A stretch of DNA of 64,000 nt from Halobellus captivus (GCF_003697845.1 NZ_RDQE01000004.1:124001-188000); one strand, 5' to 3'; counted from the stretch's first letter, positions 16,757 to 26,759 are shown. The notes: generated by a model from the sequence alone, not told the origin. Translations and numbers: made by a program.

Positions 16757-16825
16757 ACCCGGAGCTACCGCGGCGGGTCACTTAAAAACTGAAGACGGGT
16801 GGAACGTCCGGCGACGGTCGTCGGA

Positions 16826-18766
16826 TCAGTCGTCGGCGGGCGCCGCGGAGTCGCCGGCGGAGACGCCGGTACCGGGGCCGACCTCGATCCCGAGCTCGTC
16901 GAGCTTCTCGTCGGGGACGACGCCGTCGACCCAGCCGCGGTGCTCGTAGTACTCCTCCTTCATGAGGTCGAGCTCCGCGAGCTCGCCCTCGCTCGCGCCC
17001 TGGCCGGGGATCGCGTCGGGGTGTCCCTCCACGAACCGTCCGGGGAGGCTGTCGTCCTCGCCGTCGAAGCCGGCGAGGTTGTTGAAGTAGCGCTCGAGGT
17101 TGTAGATCCGCTCGCCGGCCTCGAACAGCTCGTCCTCGGTAACCTCGCGGCCGGTCATCCCGCTGTACTGGAGGACGTACTCCTCGATCCCCTCCGCGAA
17201 CGCGTTGAACTTGCAGATGTCGAACGAGTCCGAGATCGCGTGGAGGTCCTGGAACGTGGCGGTGAGCTCGCCCTTGCCCTCCCACTCGTAGGGATCGACC
17301 TTCTCCGGGATCCCGAGGATCTCCGCCGCGGGCGTGTACCCGCGCAGGTGACACGCGCCGCGGTTCGAGGTGGCGAACGCGATCGCCATCCCCTTCATAC
17401 AGCGCGGGTCGTACGCCGCGATGCTCTGGCCCTTGACCGAGAGCTTGTTGTCGTGTGCGTCCTTTCGCTCGCCGATCCGATCCGGACCCTCCGCGAGCAG
17501 GTCGCCGAGATCCGTCGAGCGGTTGCCGATCTCGTCGATGAGGTCGATCATCCGCTCCGAGTCGCCCCAGTCGATGCCGACGTCGAGTTTGCCCTGCTCG
17601 GTCATCTCCATCGCCATCGCCATCGTGTTGCCGACCTCGATCGTGTCGACGCCCACGTCGTTACAGCGCTCGAGCATCAAGGCGATCTCGTCGCGGTCGG
17701 TGTGTCCCGAGTTCGGGCCGAGCGCCCACGCGGACTCGTACTCGTACGACTCCGTGCGGACGTTCATGTCCTGGCCCTTGTGATGGAGCTGTACCTCGAC
17801 CTCCTTCTTACACGCGACCGGACAGGAGTGACACGTCGGCTCGTCCACGAGGATGTTCTCGCGGACGTTCTCGCCGGAGACGCGCTCGGCGTCGACGTCG
17901 ATCCCCTCGGTGCCGTTGTACGCCTCCGTGGAGGTGTACTTCGCGTTCTTCGTCGGCAGCCCGTCCATCTCCTCGGTCGCGTTCATCAGGACGTTGGTGC
18001 CGTACATCGAGAGCCCGCCCTCGTTGGGCGCGGTGACGTCCGACTCCCGGATGACCTCCATCGCCTGCTGGTAGCCCTTCTTGAACGTCTCCGGGTCCGC
18101 CGGCTTCGGCATGTCGGTGCCGCTCTTGACGACGACCGCCTTCACCTTTTTCGAGCCCATCACGGCGCCGGTACCGCCGCGGCCCGAGGCGCGGTCGTCC
18201 TCGTTCATCACGCAGGCGTAGCGGACGCCGTTCTCGCCGCCCTGTCCGATCGCCATCACCGAGAGGTTCTTGCCGACCGACCCCTCGACCTCCTCGCCGA
18301 GCTCGTCGATGGTGTCGTGGACGCCCTTGCCCCAGACGTGGGAGGCGTCGCGGACCTCCACGTCCCCGTCCTCGACGACGAGGTAGACGGGGTCGTCGCT
18401 CGCGCCGTCGAGCAGGATGCCGTCGAGTCCGGCCCACTTGAGCCGCGCGCCGGACCAGCCGCCGTGGTGTGAGTCGGTGACGGTCCCCGTCAGCGGGGAC
18501 TTGGTCACCAGCGCGATCCGACCGCTCATCACGGTCTGGGTCCCGGTGAGCGGCCCGGTCATGAACGCCAGCCGGTTGTCCGGTCCCATCGGGTCGACGT
18601 CGGGGCCGGCGTCGAAGACGTACTTGACGCCCAGCCCGCGCGCGCCGATGTACTTCTCCGCGTCCTCGTCGTCGATCCCGCGGTACTCGACCGCTCCCTC
18701 GCCGAGATCGACCTGTGCAACTCGGTCTCTGTAGCCACCCATTTCAGTCATGTAATGCTCGTTCAT
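16826..18766 (-). CDS. aor: Aldehyde ferredoxin oxidoreductase (tungsten-type)
   Basis: 646 residues. This cytoplasmic enzyme family uses a tungstopterin and a 4Fe-4S cluster to oxidise aldehydes to acids with ferredoxin as acceptor. The three N-terminal cluster ligands form CHSCPVAC (C312, C315, C319); the fourth is likely C518 in FDICKFN. Early landmarks are YIGARGLGVKYVF, MTGPLTGT, SGRIALVTKSPLTG and SHHGGWSGARLKWAG. Start choice is uncertain: MNEHYMTEMGG at 18766 is used, with ATGs at 18751 and 18742 possible. A TATA-like stretch lies near 18815. Pterin supply may involve the MoaA encoded at 38747. Confidence 0.88.
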   Translation of the reverse strand: MNEHYMTEMGGYRDRVAQVDLGEGAVEYRGIDDEDAEKYIGARGLGVKYVFDAGPDVDPMGPDNRLAFMTGPLTGTQTVMSGRIALVTKSPLTGTVTDSHHGGWSGARLKWAGLDGILLDGASDDPVYLVVEDGDVEVRDASHVWGKGVHDTIDELGEEVEGSVGKNLSVMAIGQGGENGVRYACVMNEDDRASGRGGTGAVMGSKKVKAVVVKSGTDMPKPADPETFKKGYQQAMEVIRESDVTAPNEGGLSMYGTNVLMNATEEMDGLPTKNAKYTSTEAYNGTEGIDVDAERVSGENVRENILVDEPTCHSCPVACKKEVEVQLHHKGQDMNVRTESYEYESAWALGPNSGHTDRDEIALMLERCNDVGVDTIEVGNTMAMAMEMTEQGKLDVGIDWGDSERMIDLIDEIGNRSTDLGDLLAEGPDRIGERKDAHDNKLSVKGQSIAAYDPRCMKGMAIAFATSNRGACHLRGYTPAAEILGIPEKVDPYEWEGKGELTATFQDLHAISDSFDICKFNAFAEGIEEYVLQYSGMTGREVTEDELFEAGERIYNLERYFNNLAGFDGEDDSLPGRFVEGHPDAIPGQGASEGELAELDLMKEEYYEHRGWVDGVVPDEKLDELGIEVGPGTGVSAGDSAAPADD

Positions 18767-19046
18767 TATAGACGGACCACAGCGTGTTAGGTCTTCACGT
18801 CTGGACGAAACCGATATCAATTACACCCATCCGAGACCTTCGAGGACCGCTCCGGGAACGAGAGAACGCACCGACTCGAACGGTTGTCCCGGAGCGGCGG
18901 TTCGTTCGCGGGAGAGACCGGGGGGTTCCGAACGTTCCCGCGGGCGGTTTCGCCGACGGATCGGCGCCACGAGCGGCGTGACGCCGATAGCCGCACGTCG
19001 CCCCGCTCGCCGAAGAGCTAACCGCCCTCCGTCGGAAGACGTCCCC
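18767..19046. other. Intergenic region between divergent aor and vanZ-like genes
   Basis: Apart from promoter-like sequence for aor (near 18815, minus strand) and a weak CTAAC box near 19020 for the next gene, I see nothing here. Open frames in this stretch are antisense or out-of-frame and Arg/Pro-rich, so I do not call them genes. Confidence 0.4.
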
Positions 19047-19481
19047 GTGAGCGACTCGAACTGCGACGGACCGACGGAGGGCGAGCGCGTGTCGACCGCG
19101 GCGACCCTCCGGAAACGCTGGAGTCCCGCGGGCGCGTTCGCCGTCATCGTCCTCGTCGCATCGGTCGTCCCCGTTCCGGAGGCCGGTGGCGGCGGCGTCG
19201 TCGCCGTCTCGGTCTCCCCGACCGACCCGTTCCACCTCGTCGGCTACGCGGTGCTCGCCGCACTGGTGGCGCGTGTGACGGGCCGCGGCGGTCGCGGCCT
19301 CGTCGTCGCCGCCGCGGTCGCGGTGGGGTTCGGGTTCGGCGTGGAGCTCCTCCAGATCGGGATCCCGTGGCGGACGTTCGCGTGGCGCGACTCGTTCGTC
19401 AACGCGATCGGGGCGACCGGGGGGACCCTCGTGGTCTCCGCCCGGGCCGGTCGGGCCGCTCCGGAGGATCCGCCTCCGTGA
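19047..19481 (+). CDS. VanZ-like membrane protein
   Basis: 144 residues from a GTG. It has a VanZ-type arrangement: an N-terminal helix (GAFAVIVLVASVVPVP), DPFHLVGYAVLAALVARV, a third helix (LVVAAAVAVGFGFGVELLQI) and the characteristic RTFAWRDSFVNAIGATGG. VanZ-like proteins are small, often polar membrane proteins of poorly known role; glycopeptide tolerance applies to some bacterial members only. A weak TATA-like box lies 27 bp before the GTG. Confidence 0.7.
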   Translation: MSDSNCDGPTEGERVSTAATLRKRWSPAGAFAVIVLVASVVPVPEAGGGGVVAVSVSPTDPFHLVGYAVLAALVARVTGRGGRGLVVAAAVAVGFGFGVELLQIGIPWRTFAWRDSFVNAIGATGGTLVVSARAGRAAPEDPPP

Positions 19482-19521
19482 AGAGTGGCTTATTTGAGGC
19501 GGGCGGATGACGCACCGCCAC

Positions 19522-19980
19522 ATGGTCCCCATCGAGTTGACGGTCGTCTCCGCGTTCGCCGCGGTGGTGCTTCTCGGCTGGTCGCCGCTACTGGCGGTCG
19601 AACGGCTCCGCGCGCTGTTCGTCTGGCCGACCCGAACCCTGCTCGCGAACTACCTCGTCGTCGGGGCGGTCGTGGTCGTCGGACAGGTCCTGTCGTACCT
19701 CGGCACGGTCCTCCTCGTCGCCGGAACCGGTCCGGTCGCGGGCGGGGAGGCGGCCGGGATCGTCGCCGGCGTCGTCGCCGCGAACCTCCTCGTACCGGGC
19801 GCGGCCGCGGTCGCCTGCCTCCGCCTCCTCCCCGCTCGCGGCACGTGGTCTCCCGGCGCCGGGTCCGGGCTCGACGGACGGATCGCGCTGGCGGTCGGCG
19901 TGGGTTGGTACGCCGTCGTCGCGTCCGCCGCGTTCGTCGTCTTCGCGCTCGGAGTCATGTTCGCCAATCTCCCCACGTGA
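19522..19980 (+). CDS. Hypothetical membrane protein, four helices
   Basis: 152 residues. The ATG at 19522 is preferred over the one at 19507 because CTTATTTG lies 29 bp before it. Four hydrophobic stretches are present (VVSAFAAVVLLGWSPLLAV, LVVGAVVVVGQVLSYLGTVLL, EAAGIVAGVVAANLLVPGAA, GWYAVVASAAFVVFALGVMF). No catalytic or binding motif stands out. It lies between the VanZ-like gene and RaSEA without overlap. Confidence 0.55.
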   Translation: MVPIELTVVSAFAAVVLLGWSPLLAVERLRALFVWPTRTLLANYLVVGAVVVVGQVLSYLGTVLLVAGTGPVAGGEAAGIVAGVVAANLLVPGAAAVACLRLLPARGTWSPGAGSGLDGRIALAVGVGWYAVVASAAFVVFALGVMFANLPT

Positions 19981-20054
19981 GGGTTCTCCACGTGACGACT
20001 GACGATTCCTCGCGTGACGACACGGCTTTACGCGCGCGGCCGCTCTCCCCGACA

Positions 20055-21149
20055 ATGAGCCAACCGAGCCCCGAAGCGTACGAGCAGGGGCGCGGCATGG
20101 ACGCGCACAACGCCGTCATGCGCGACATCCGCGCCGAGCGCTCGGAGACGTACGACCCGACGCAGCCGACCCGGGTCTGGATCGACGAGGACAACACCCC
20201 GGACGGGGTGGTGAACTCGCTCACGATCATCCTGAACACCGGCGGCTGTCGCTGGGCCCGCGCCGGCGGCTGTACCATGTGTGGCTACGTCGCCGAGTCC
20301 GTCGAGGGCGGCAGCGTGAGCCACGAGGACCTCACCACCCAGATCGAGGCGTGTCTCGACCACGAGCGCGAGAACGCCGAGGAGCCCGCCGAGCTGATCA
20401 AGATCTACACCTCCGGGTCCTTCCTCGACGAGCGCGAGGTCCCCGCGAAGACCCGGCGAGCGATCGCCGAGACGTTCGCCGACCGCGACCGGATCGTCGT
20501 CGAGTCGCTGCCGGACTTCGTCGACCGCGGGAAGGTCGGCGACTTCGCCGAACACGGGATCGCGACCGACGTGGCCGTCGGACTGGAGACCGCGACCGAC
20601 CGGGTCCGCCGCGACTGCGTGAACAAGTACTTCGACTTCGCCGACTTCGAGGACGCCTGTGGCGAGGCGGCGGCCGCGGACGCCACGTTCGACGCCGACG
20701 TGGGTGTCAAGGCGTACCTGCTCCTGAAGCCGCCGTTCCTCGCGGAGCCGGAGGCCGCCGCGGACATGGTCGACTCGATCCGGCGGTGTGCCGCCGTCGA
20801 GGGGTGTCACACCGTCTCGATGAACCCGACCAACGTCCAGCGGTACACCATGGTCGACGAGCTGTTCTTCGAGGGCGGCTACCGCCCGCCGTGGCTCTGG
20901 ACCGTCGCGCACGTGCTCGAGGAGACCGCCGACGTCGACGCCATCGTCGTCTCCGATCCGGTCGGGCACGGCTCCGATCGGGGCGCACACAACTGCGGCG
21001 AGTGCGACGACCGGGTTCAGACCGCGATCAAGGACTTCGACCGCCGGCAGGACCCGAGCGTCTTCGATCAGGTCTCCTGCGAGTGTGAGGACACCTGGAA
21101 GGTCGTCATGGCGGAGGAGACGAGCTACAACATGCCGCTGGCGCGGTAG
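20055..21149 (+). CDS. raSEA: Archaeosine biosynthesis radical SAM enzyme RaSEA
   Basis: 364 residues. RaSEA works with ArcS to convert preQ0-lysine at position 15 of tRNA to archaeosine. The cluster-binding Cys are C65, C73 and C76 (CRWARAGGCTMC), an unusual CX7CX2C spacing typical of this family. Other landmarks are IKIYTSGSFLDEREVP, VESLPDFV, VGLETATDRVRRDCVNKYF and the Cys-rich end HNCGECDDRVQ with VSCECEDTWK. The mRNA is leaderless behind GGCTTTACG. arcS is not in the window. The downstream MFS gene is convergent. Confidence 0.88.
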   Translation: MSQPSPEAYEQGRGMDAHNAVMRDIRAERSETYDPTQPTRVWIDEDNTPDGVVNSLTIILNTGGCRWARAGGCTMCGYVAESVEGGSVSHEDLTTQIEACLDHERENAEEPAELIKIYTSGSFLDEREVPAKTRRAIAETFADRDRIVVESLPDFVDRGKVGDFAEHGIATDVAVGLETATDRVRRDCVNKYFDFADFEDACGEAAAADATFDADVGVKAYLLLKPPFLAEPEAAADMVDSIRRCAAVEGCHTVSMNPTNVQRYTMVDELFFEGGYRPPWLWTVAHVLEETADVDAIVVSDPVGHGSDRGAHNCGECDDRVQTAIKDFDRRQDPSVFDQVSCECEDTWKVVMAEETSYNMPLAR

Positions 21150-21152
21150 CGG

Positions 21153-22529
21153 TCACGAGTCGTCCGTCGGCGTCCGGGACGTCTCGGAGGACGATCCCTC
21201 GGTCGCGGAGGGTGATCCCGTGGTCGGGTCGGCCGCGTTCGCCGTCGGTTTCGCGTTCCGACGCACCCGCCGCCCGAGCAGGTGGACGAGTGCCGCGCCG
21301 ACGAGCACCAGCGCGCCGGCGGCGGCGAATCCCAGCTCGTAGCTCGTCGCGGCGATCCGTCCCCCGATCACGCTCCCGATCGCTCCGGCGAGCGCGCTCA
21401 ACGCGGCGTACACGCCGAGCGCCTCGCCGCGGACGGAGAGCGGCGCGAGCCGGGTCACGAGCGTCCCGGCGGTGACCGCGATCACCGCCCAGGTGAGCCC
21501 GATCAGCCCGAAGACGACGGCAATCCCGAGGTAGCCGAGCGCCGACACGCCGAGTGCCGCTCCGACGACGAAGACCAGCGGGAACGCGATCCCCCGTGCG
21601 GAGAGCCCCAGAACCTGGATCGACATCGGGTCGCGTCGACCGGAGACCTCCCCGACCCGCTCGAAGAAGACCGCCGAGGCGACGCTGCTGACCAGGTAGA
21701 GGGCGAACACGCCCTCCGAGCCGACGCCGACGTCGGTGAGGTACGCCGGCAGGGGCGCGAAGAAGGCGGCGAAGCCGGTGAAAAAGAGGGTGACCGCGCC
21801 GAAGTAGAGCGCGAGCGTCGGGGTGAACCGCTCGGCCAGCCGCCCGGGGTGGAGCCGCCGGAAGTCCGCGCGTCCGACCGCGAACGGGAACGTCGCCGCC
21901 CGGACGCTGAAACGGTTCGCCCGCCGGAGGGCCCGCTGGAGCCGTCGGGGCGAGACCTCGGTCGACTCGGCGTCGGCCGGGAGCCACCGGACCGAGGCGA
22001 GGAGTCCGACGCCCGCGAGGGCGGCGAGCGCGAGGAGCAGGCTCCCGATCCCGCTCGTCCCGCCGAGGCGTGCCGCGGCTCCGGTCCACACCGTGCCGAG
22101 CAGGAGCCCGAGCGCCCAGCCGATCCCCCCGTACTCGTTCAACTCGCCGATCCGCGCGCTCCACTCGTTCTCCGGCGCGCCGGCGACCGCGAGCAGGGTG
22201 ACGACCGGCGTGGCGGCCGCGAACGCGAACCAGACGGCACCGTTGGCGACGATCACGGCGGGGATCGACTCGAGGAGGGGGAGGGGCGCGAGCGAGACGA
22301 CGAGCAGCGCGAGCGCGCCGAGCACGAACACTCGCCGTCGCCCCGTGCGATCGGCGAGCCGACCGAAGACGAGCGCGCCGGGGACGCCGACGGCGGCGGC
22401 GACCGCGGCGAGCGTGCCGAGGGTGGCCGCCGATCCGCCGAGTTCGACGACGTACAGCGGGACGACGAGGGACGCACCCCCGAACGCCACCGATGCGAGC
22501 CCCCAGGCGTACAGCCACGACTTCGACAT
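21153..22529 (-). CDS. MFS transporter
   Basis: 458 residues with 12 predicted membrane helices in two halves. The loop 2-3 motif GRLADRTGRRRVFVLG is clear, and a long cytoplasmic loop (RRLQRALRRANRFSVRAA...) separates the halves. The last 35 residues are Ser/Thr-rich and probably disordered. The substrate is unknown; an efflux role is common for this subgroup. The ATG at 22529 is used because TATTATG on the minus strand lies about 29 bp upstream, giving a leaderless message. Confidence 0.8.
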   Translation of the reverse strand: MSKSWLYAWGLASVAFGGASLVVPLYVVELGGSAATLGTLAAVAAAVGVPGALVFGRLADRTGRRRVFVLGALALLVVSLAPLPLLESIPAVIVANGAVWFAFAAATPVVTLLAVAGAPENEWSARIGELNEYGGIGWALGLLLGTVWTGAAARLGGTSGIGSLLLALAALAGVGLLASVRWLPADAESTEVSPRRLQRALRRANRFSVRAATFPFAVGRADFRRLHPGRLAERFTPTLALYFGAVTLFFTGFAAFFAPLPAYLTDVGVGSEGVFALYLVSSVASAVFFERVGEVSGRRDPMSIQVLGLSARGIAFPLVFVVGAALGVSALGYLGIAVVFGLIGLTWAVIAVTAGTLVTRLAPLSVRGEALGVYAALSALAGAIGSVIGGRIAATSYELGFAAAGALVLVGAALVHLLGRRVRRNAKPTANAADPTTGSPSATEGSSSETSRTPTDDS

Positions 22530-22667
22530 ACGGACGACCACTCGCCCGCGGACACATAATACGGACGGAGAGGGGGACCGTCAACGGAGAGGGACCGTCG
22601 ACGGAGAGGGACCGCCGGCGGATGGATGGGCCGTCCACGGACGACGATCCGGTCGCTCCGAGCGGGA

Positions 22668-22676
22668 AATTCAAGC
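22668..22676 (+). promoter_or_regulatory. TATA-like box for a leaderless start at 22698
   Basis: AATTCAAGC is centred about 27 bp before the ATG at 22698. That ATG opens a frame that stops after 19 codons, one base out of register with the conserved protein that follows (see the next gene). Confidence 0.4.
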
Positions 22677-22697
22677 CGAAGGGGGATCTACGGACCG

Positions 22698-23125
22698 TAT
22701 GGTTCGAACGCGTACGGAGGACGCCCGTACAACCGAGGTGGACGGCGCCCGTCCCTGAGGTCGTCGGCGTGGACATCAGCGGCCGCCACGAGGAGGACGG
22801 CGAGTACCTGATGGTCGCGGCCGCGGTCCACGCCAGCGTCGGCTCCAGCCGGATCCGCTCGGTCGAGGGGATCGGGTTCGCCAGCGTGCGCGAGGGGCCG
22901 ACCCTCGAGGCGACGGTCGACCTCGTCGCCGAGGCCGTCGGGAACCTCCCGGAGCCGCCGGGGTGTCCGATCGTCTCCGAACACGGCGAGTTCTACGAGG
23001 AGCCCGCCGACCGGATCGGATTGAGCTTCCAGCCCGACTTTAAATACGTCGAGAGCATAGGCGAACGCGAAACCGTGCAGGCCGCACATCACGCCGCGTA
23101 CGCCGCCCGGGGGTTGCTCCTGTGA
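22698..23125 (+). pseudogene. DUF2209-like protein, possible frameshift near its start
   Basis: The conserved body (VVGVDISGRHEEDGEYLMVAAAVHA to [12 protein letters not shown]) resembles the archaeal DUF2209 family of unknown function. It has no start codon with promoter support in its own frame; the nearest ATG (22622) would add a basic, atypical extension. The ATG at 22698, behind a TATA-like box, reads an acidic haloarchaeal-looking segment (EDARTTEVDGARP) and then stops at 22755-22757. Removing one C from CCC at 22748-22750 or 22753-22755 joins the two frames as GARPEVVGVD. A sequencing error, real mutation or programmed shift are all possible. The 3' end overlaps hflX (GTGA). Confidence 0.55.
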
Positions 23126-24492
23126 GGGGCGACGCCGGCGGGACGGGACGGACGGGGCCGACGGATCGAGGAGCCGACGGCGGGGCGACCGGCGACCGCC
23201 GGGCGATCGTCGCCAAGCGCGTCGACGCCGGCGACGCCGACCTGACCGAGATCACCCGGCTCGCGGAGGCCGCGGGATACGAGGTCGTCGGCGGACTCAC
23301 CCAGACCCGCACCGAGGACGCCGCGTTCATGTTCGGGGAGGGAAAGGTCGCGGAGCTTCGCGACCTCGTCCGCGAGCGCGAGGCCGACTGCGTCGTGATC
23401 GACAACGACGTCGGACCGTACCAGACGTTCAACGTCGGCGGGAAGCTCCCCGAGGGCGTCGAGGTTATCGACCGGTTCACGCTCATCCTAGAGATCTTCG
23501 GCCAGCGCGCGAACACCCGGAAGGCGCAGCTCCAGGTCGAACTCGCCGAGCTGCGGTACGAGCTGCCGCGCGCGGAGGCGAAGGCCAGTCTGGCGAAACG
23601 CGACGAGCGCCCGGGGTTCATGGGGCTCGGCGAGTACGACGAGAGCGTCGAGCGCGACATCAAACGCCAGATCTCGGAGATCAGAGACGAGCTGGAATCG
23701 ATCGCCGAGAAGGAGCAGGCCCGCCGCGAGCAGCGCCGCGACTCCGGGTTCGACCTCGTCGCGCTCGCGGGCTACACCAACGCGGGGAAGTCGACGCTGA
23801 TGCGGCAGTTGGCCGCCGAGCTCGACGTCGACGAGAACGAGGACCGCCACCCGGACCTCGCGACGACCGCCGAGTCGGAGGACATGCTGTTCACCACGCT
23901 CGGGACGACGACCCGCCGGGCGGAGATGGACAAACGCGACGTGCTGCTCACGGACACGGTCGGGTTCATCGCGGACCTTCCCCACTGGCTCGTCGAGTCG
24001 TTCGAGTCGACGCTGGACTCGGTGTACCGCGCGGACCTCGTGTTGCTCGTAGTGGACGCGAGCGAGCCGGTGCCCGAGATGCGCGAGAAGCTCGTGACGA
24101 GCCACGACACGCTCTACGAGCGCAACGAGGCCCCCATCGTCACCGTCTTCAACAAGGTCGACCGGCTCGACCCCGGCGAGCTGGCGGACAAGCGCGCCGC
24201 GCTCTCGGGGCTCGCGCCGGACCCGGTCGCCGTCTCGGCGCGGACGGGCGCGGGCATCGCGGAGCTCCGCGACCGCGTGGAGGCCGAGCTCCCGGAGTGG
24301 GAGCGCGAGCGGCTGATGTTGCCCGTCTCCGACGACGCGATGAGCCTCGTCTCGTGGATCCACGACCACGCGCACGTCGACGAGGAGACCTACGCCGACG
24401 AGCAGGTCACGCTCGCCTTCGAGGCCAAGCCCTCCGTCGTGTCGCGCGCGCGCTCGAAGGCGGCGGAGCTGGCTCCGGCGAGCTCGACGTAG
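23122..24492 (+). CDS. hflX: HflX-family GTPase
   Basis: 456 residues from a GTG that overlaps the upstream stop. HflX binds ribosomes and splits stalled ones in bacteria; the archaeal role is less clear. The N-terminal HflX domain includes [22 protein letters not shown] and [14 protein letters not shown] helical coiled region follows (RTNKAQLQ-type segment [14 protein letters not shown]). The G domain has G1 GYTNAGKST near 217, G3 DTVGF ([10 protein letters not shown]) and G4 NKVD. A C-terminal domain ends near [13 protein letters not shown]. The first 25 residues are Gly/Arg/Asp-rich and dispensable-looking. Confidence 0.88.
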   Translation: MRGDAGGTGRTGPTDRGADGGATGDRRAIVAKRVDAGDADLTEITRLAEAAGYEVVGGLTQTRTEDAAFMFGEGKVAELRDLVREREADCVVIDNDVGPYQTFNVGGKLPEGVEVIDRFTLILEIFGQRANTRKAQLQVELAELRYELPRAEAKASLAKRDERPGFMGLGEYDESVERDIKRQISEIRDELESIAEKEQARREQRRDSGFDLVALAGYTNAGKSTLMRQLAAELDVDENEDRHPDLATTAESEDMLFTTLGTTTRRAEMDKRDVLLTDTVGFIADLPHWLVESFESTLDSVYRADLVLLVVDASEPVPEMREKLVTSHDTLYERNEAPIVTVFNKVDRLDPGELADKRAALSGLAPDPVAVSARTGAGIAELRDRVEAELPEWERERLMLPVSDDAMSLVSWIHDHAHVDEETYADEQVTLAFEAKPSVVSRARSKAAELAPASST

Positions 24493-24507
24493 CCGCCGTC
24501 TCGATCG

Positions 24508-24516
24508 TTTAATATC
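24508..24516 (+). promoter_or_regulatory. TATA box of fen1
   Basis: TTTAATATC is centred 27 bp before the fen1 ATG, so the transcript should start at or next to the start codon. Confidence 0.6.
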
Positions 24517-24538
24517 CCGGAGGGCGATCGGACGGGTA

Positions 24539-25516
24539 ATGGGAAACGCGGACCTGCGCGACCTCGCGTCGATACGGGAGGTCGCCTTCGAGGAGCTGGA
24601 GGGGAGCGTCGTCGCCGTCGACGCGCACAACTGGCTGTACCGGTACCTCACGACGACGGTGAAGTGGACGAACGACGACGCCTACACGACCGACGAGGGG
24701 GTCGAGGTCGCCAACCTGCTCGGGATCGTCCAGGGCCTCCCGAAGTTCTTCGAACACGACCTGACTCCCGTGATGGTGTTCGACGGCGAAGTGACCGACC
24801 TGAAGGCCGACGAGGTGGCGGAGCGCAGGGAGAAACGCGAACGGGCCGAGAGGCGGCAGGCGGCCGCGGCCGAGCGCGGCGACGCCGTCGAGGCCGCTCG
24901 TCTCTCCGCGCGGACGCAGCGGCTCACCGACACCATCCAGGAGACGACTCGCGAACTCCTCGACCTGCTCGACGTGCCGATCGTGGAGGCCCCCGCGGAG
25001 GGGGAGGCACAGTGTGCGCACATGGCCGCGACGGGGAGCGTCGACCACGCGGGCAGCGAGGACTACGACACCCTGCTCTTCGGCGCGCCGACGACGCTCC
25101 GCCAGCTGACGAGCAAGGGCGACCCGGAGCTGATGGACCTCGCGGCGACCCTCGAGACGCTCGAACTCGACCGCGAGGGACTCGTCGACGTCGCCATGCT
25201 GTGTGGCACCGACTTCAACGAGGGCGTTCGCGGTATCGGGCCGAAGACGGCGGTGTCGGCGGTGCGCGAGCACGGCGACCTGTGGGCCGTCCTCGAGGCA
25301 CGCGACGCGTCGATCCCGAACGCGGAGACGGTTCGGGAGTTCTTCCTCGACCCGCCGGTCACGGACGTCGACTTCGACGGGACGATCGAACCCGACGTCG
25401 AGGCCGCGCGGGCGTACGTGGTGGACGAGTGGGGCGTCGACGGCGACGAGGTCGCTCGCGGGTTCGAGCGCATTCGGGAGTCGCAGGTCCAGACCGGCCT
25501 CGATCGGTGGACGTGA
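24539..25516 (+). CDS. fen1: Flap endonuclease 1
   Basis: 325 residues. FEN1 removes 5' flaps during Okazaki-fragment maturation and base-excision repair. The acidic metal ligands are visible: [49 protein letters not shown] and [17 protein letters not shown] with the helix-hairpin-helix. The extreme C-terminus QTGLDRWT fits a PCNA-binding PIP box (Q..L..W-aromatic-like). The length is normal. It is a single, leaderless gene. Confidence 0.92.
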   Translation: MGNADLRDLASIREVAFEELEGSVVAVDAHNWLYRYLTTTVKWTNDDAYTTDEGVEVANLLGIVQGLPKFFEHDLTPVMVFDGEVTDLKADEVAERREKRERAERRQAAAAERGDAVEAARLSARTQRLTDTIQETTRELLDLLDVPIVEAPAEGEAQCAHMAATGSVDHAGSEDYDTLLFGAPTTLRQLTSKGDPELMDLAATLETLELDREGLVDVAMLCGTDFNEGVRGIGPKTAVSAVREHGDLWAVLEARDASIPNAETVREFFLDPPVTDVDFDGTIEPDVEAARAYVVDEWGVDGDEVARGFERIRESQVQTGLDRWT

Positions 25517-25684
25517 GGTCGGGACTCGTGCCCCCGTGACCGCCTCCGACGACCGTCCTTCGAGCCATGCCTCCGGCGGCCGCTGAACCCGCCACACCGC
25601 CGATCATGGTTCCCGTTGACATGTGTCATCCACGCGTCTGACGCCGCGGTAGGTTTACATTCGTTCCTCGACAATCATGGGGAT

Positions 25685-26581
25685 ATGAAGGTCCTGGTAG
25701 CCGGCGGAACCGGTTTCATCGGGTCGTACCTCTGTCGCGCGCTCGCCGAGGACGACCACGAGGTGACCGCGATGTCGCGGTCGCCCGCGGAGACGCCCGA
25801 GGGGGTCGACTCCGCCGTCGGCGACGTCACGGCGTACGACTCCGTCGCGCCCGCGGTCGAGGGTCACGACGCGGTGGTCAACCTGGTCGCGCTCTCGCCG
25901 CTCTTCGAGCCGAAGGGCGGCAACGTCATGCACGACCGGATCCACCGCGGCGGGACCGAGAACCTCGTCCGGGCGGCCGAGGAGGCCGGCACCGATCGGT
26001 TCCTTCAGATGAGCGCGCTCGGAGCCGACCCCGACGGCGACACCGCCTACATCCGGTCGAAGGGACAGGCCGAGGAGATCGTCCGCGGGAGCGACCTCGA
26101 CTGGACGGTGTTCCGGCCCTCGGTCGTCTTCGGCGAGGGCGGCGAGTTCGTCTCCTTCACGAAGCGGCTCAAGGGGATGTTCGCGCCGGGCGTCCCCCTG
26201 TACCCGCTCCCCGGCGGCGGCAGGACGCGCTTCCAGCCGATCCACGTCGAGGACCTCGTTCCGATGCTCGCGGCCGCCCTGGAGTCCGACGAACACGTCG
26301 GCGAGGTCTACGAGGTGGGGGGTCCCGAGACGCTGACGCTGCGGGAGGTGACGAACCTCGTCTACGAGGCCGAACGCAAGGGCGTGCGGATCGTCCCGCT
26401 GCCGATGCCGCTGGCGCGGATCGGGCTCACGGTGCTCGGGGTCGTCCCCGGGTTCCCGATGGGCGGAGACCAGTACCGGTCGTTGAAGTTCGACAACACG
26501 ACCGCCGACAACGACGCCGGCGCGTTCGGCGTCGACGAGTCGGAGATGACGACTCTCGGGGCGTATCTGGGGGTCGAGTGA
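25685..26581 (+). CDS. NDUFA9-like NAD(P)-binding SDR (complex I 39-kDa type)
   Basis: 298 residues. The Rossmann start is VLVAGGTGFIGSYLC. Features of the atypical extended SDR group related to NDUFA9/NmrA are VVNLVALSPLF, RFLQMSALGADPDG, YIRSKGQAEEIVRGSDLDWTVFRPSVVFGEGG and FQPIHVEDL. The catalytic Tyr-x3-Lys is represented by YIRSK. It could be a reductase in lipid or quinone metabolism, or a structural NADPH-binding protein. The ATG is 29 bp after GGTTTACATT, supporting a leaderless start. Confidence 0.8.
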   Translation: MKVLVAGGTGFIGSYLCRALAEDDHEVTAMSRSPAETPEGVDSAVGDVTAYDSVAPAVEGHDAVVNLVALSPLFEPKGGNVMHDRIHRGGTENLVRAAEEAGTDRFLQMSALGADPDGDTAYIRSKGQAEEIVRGSDLDWTVFRPSVVFGEGGEFVSFTKRLKGMFAPGVPLYPLPGGGRTRFQPIHVEDLVPMLAAALESDEHVGEVYEVGGPETLTLREVTNLVYEAERKGVRIVPLPMPLARIGLTVLGVVPGFPMGGDQYRSLKFDNTTADNDAGAFGVDESEMTTLGAYLGVE

Positions 26582-26742
26582 CCGTGGATCGCGCCCGAAA
26601 CGTGGACGCCGGATCGGTGCCGATATCGCGGAGATCGACCGACCCGATCGGGGCGAACGCCGGGACGGACCGAGTGTGGATCTCAGGACTGGTAACGCCA
26701 TCCGAAGGCTTATGGTCCACATCCCACTCTGGTCGTTTCAAA

Positions 26743-26753
26743 GGCGGAGGGAG
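26743..26753 (+). promoter_or_regulatory. Ribosome-binding site of cetZ
   Basis: GGCGGAGGGAG lies 7 nt before the ATG. A TATA-like GGCTTATGG at 26707-26715 places transcription start near 26737, so unlike most neighbours this mRNA has a short leader with a Shine-Dalgarno sequence. Confidence 0.55.
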
Positions 26754-26759
26754 TTCAAT

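Noticed and set aside
16799-18472. 557-codon open frame on the plus strand
   Set aside because: It is antisense to aldehyde ferredoxin oxidoreductase, whose motifs are unmistakable. Long antisense frames are common in GC-rich haloarchaeal DNA.
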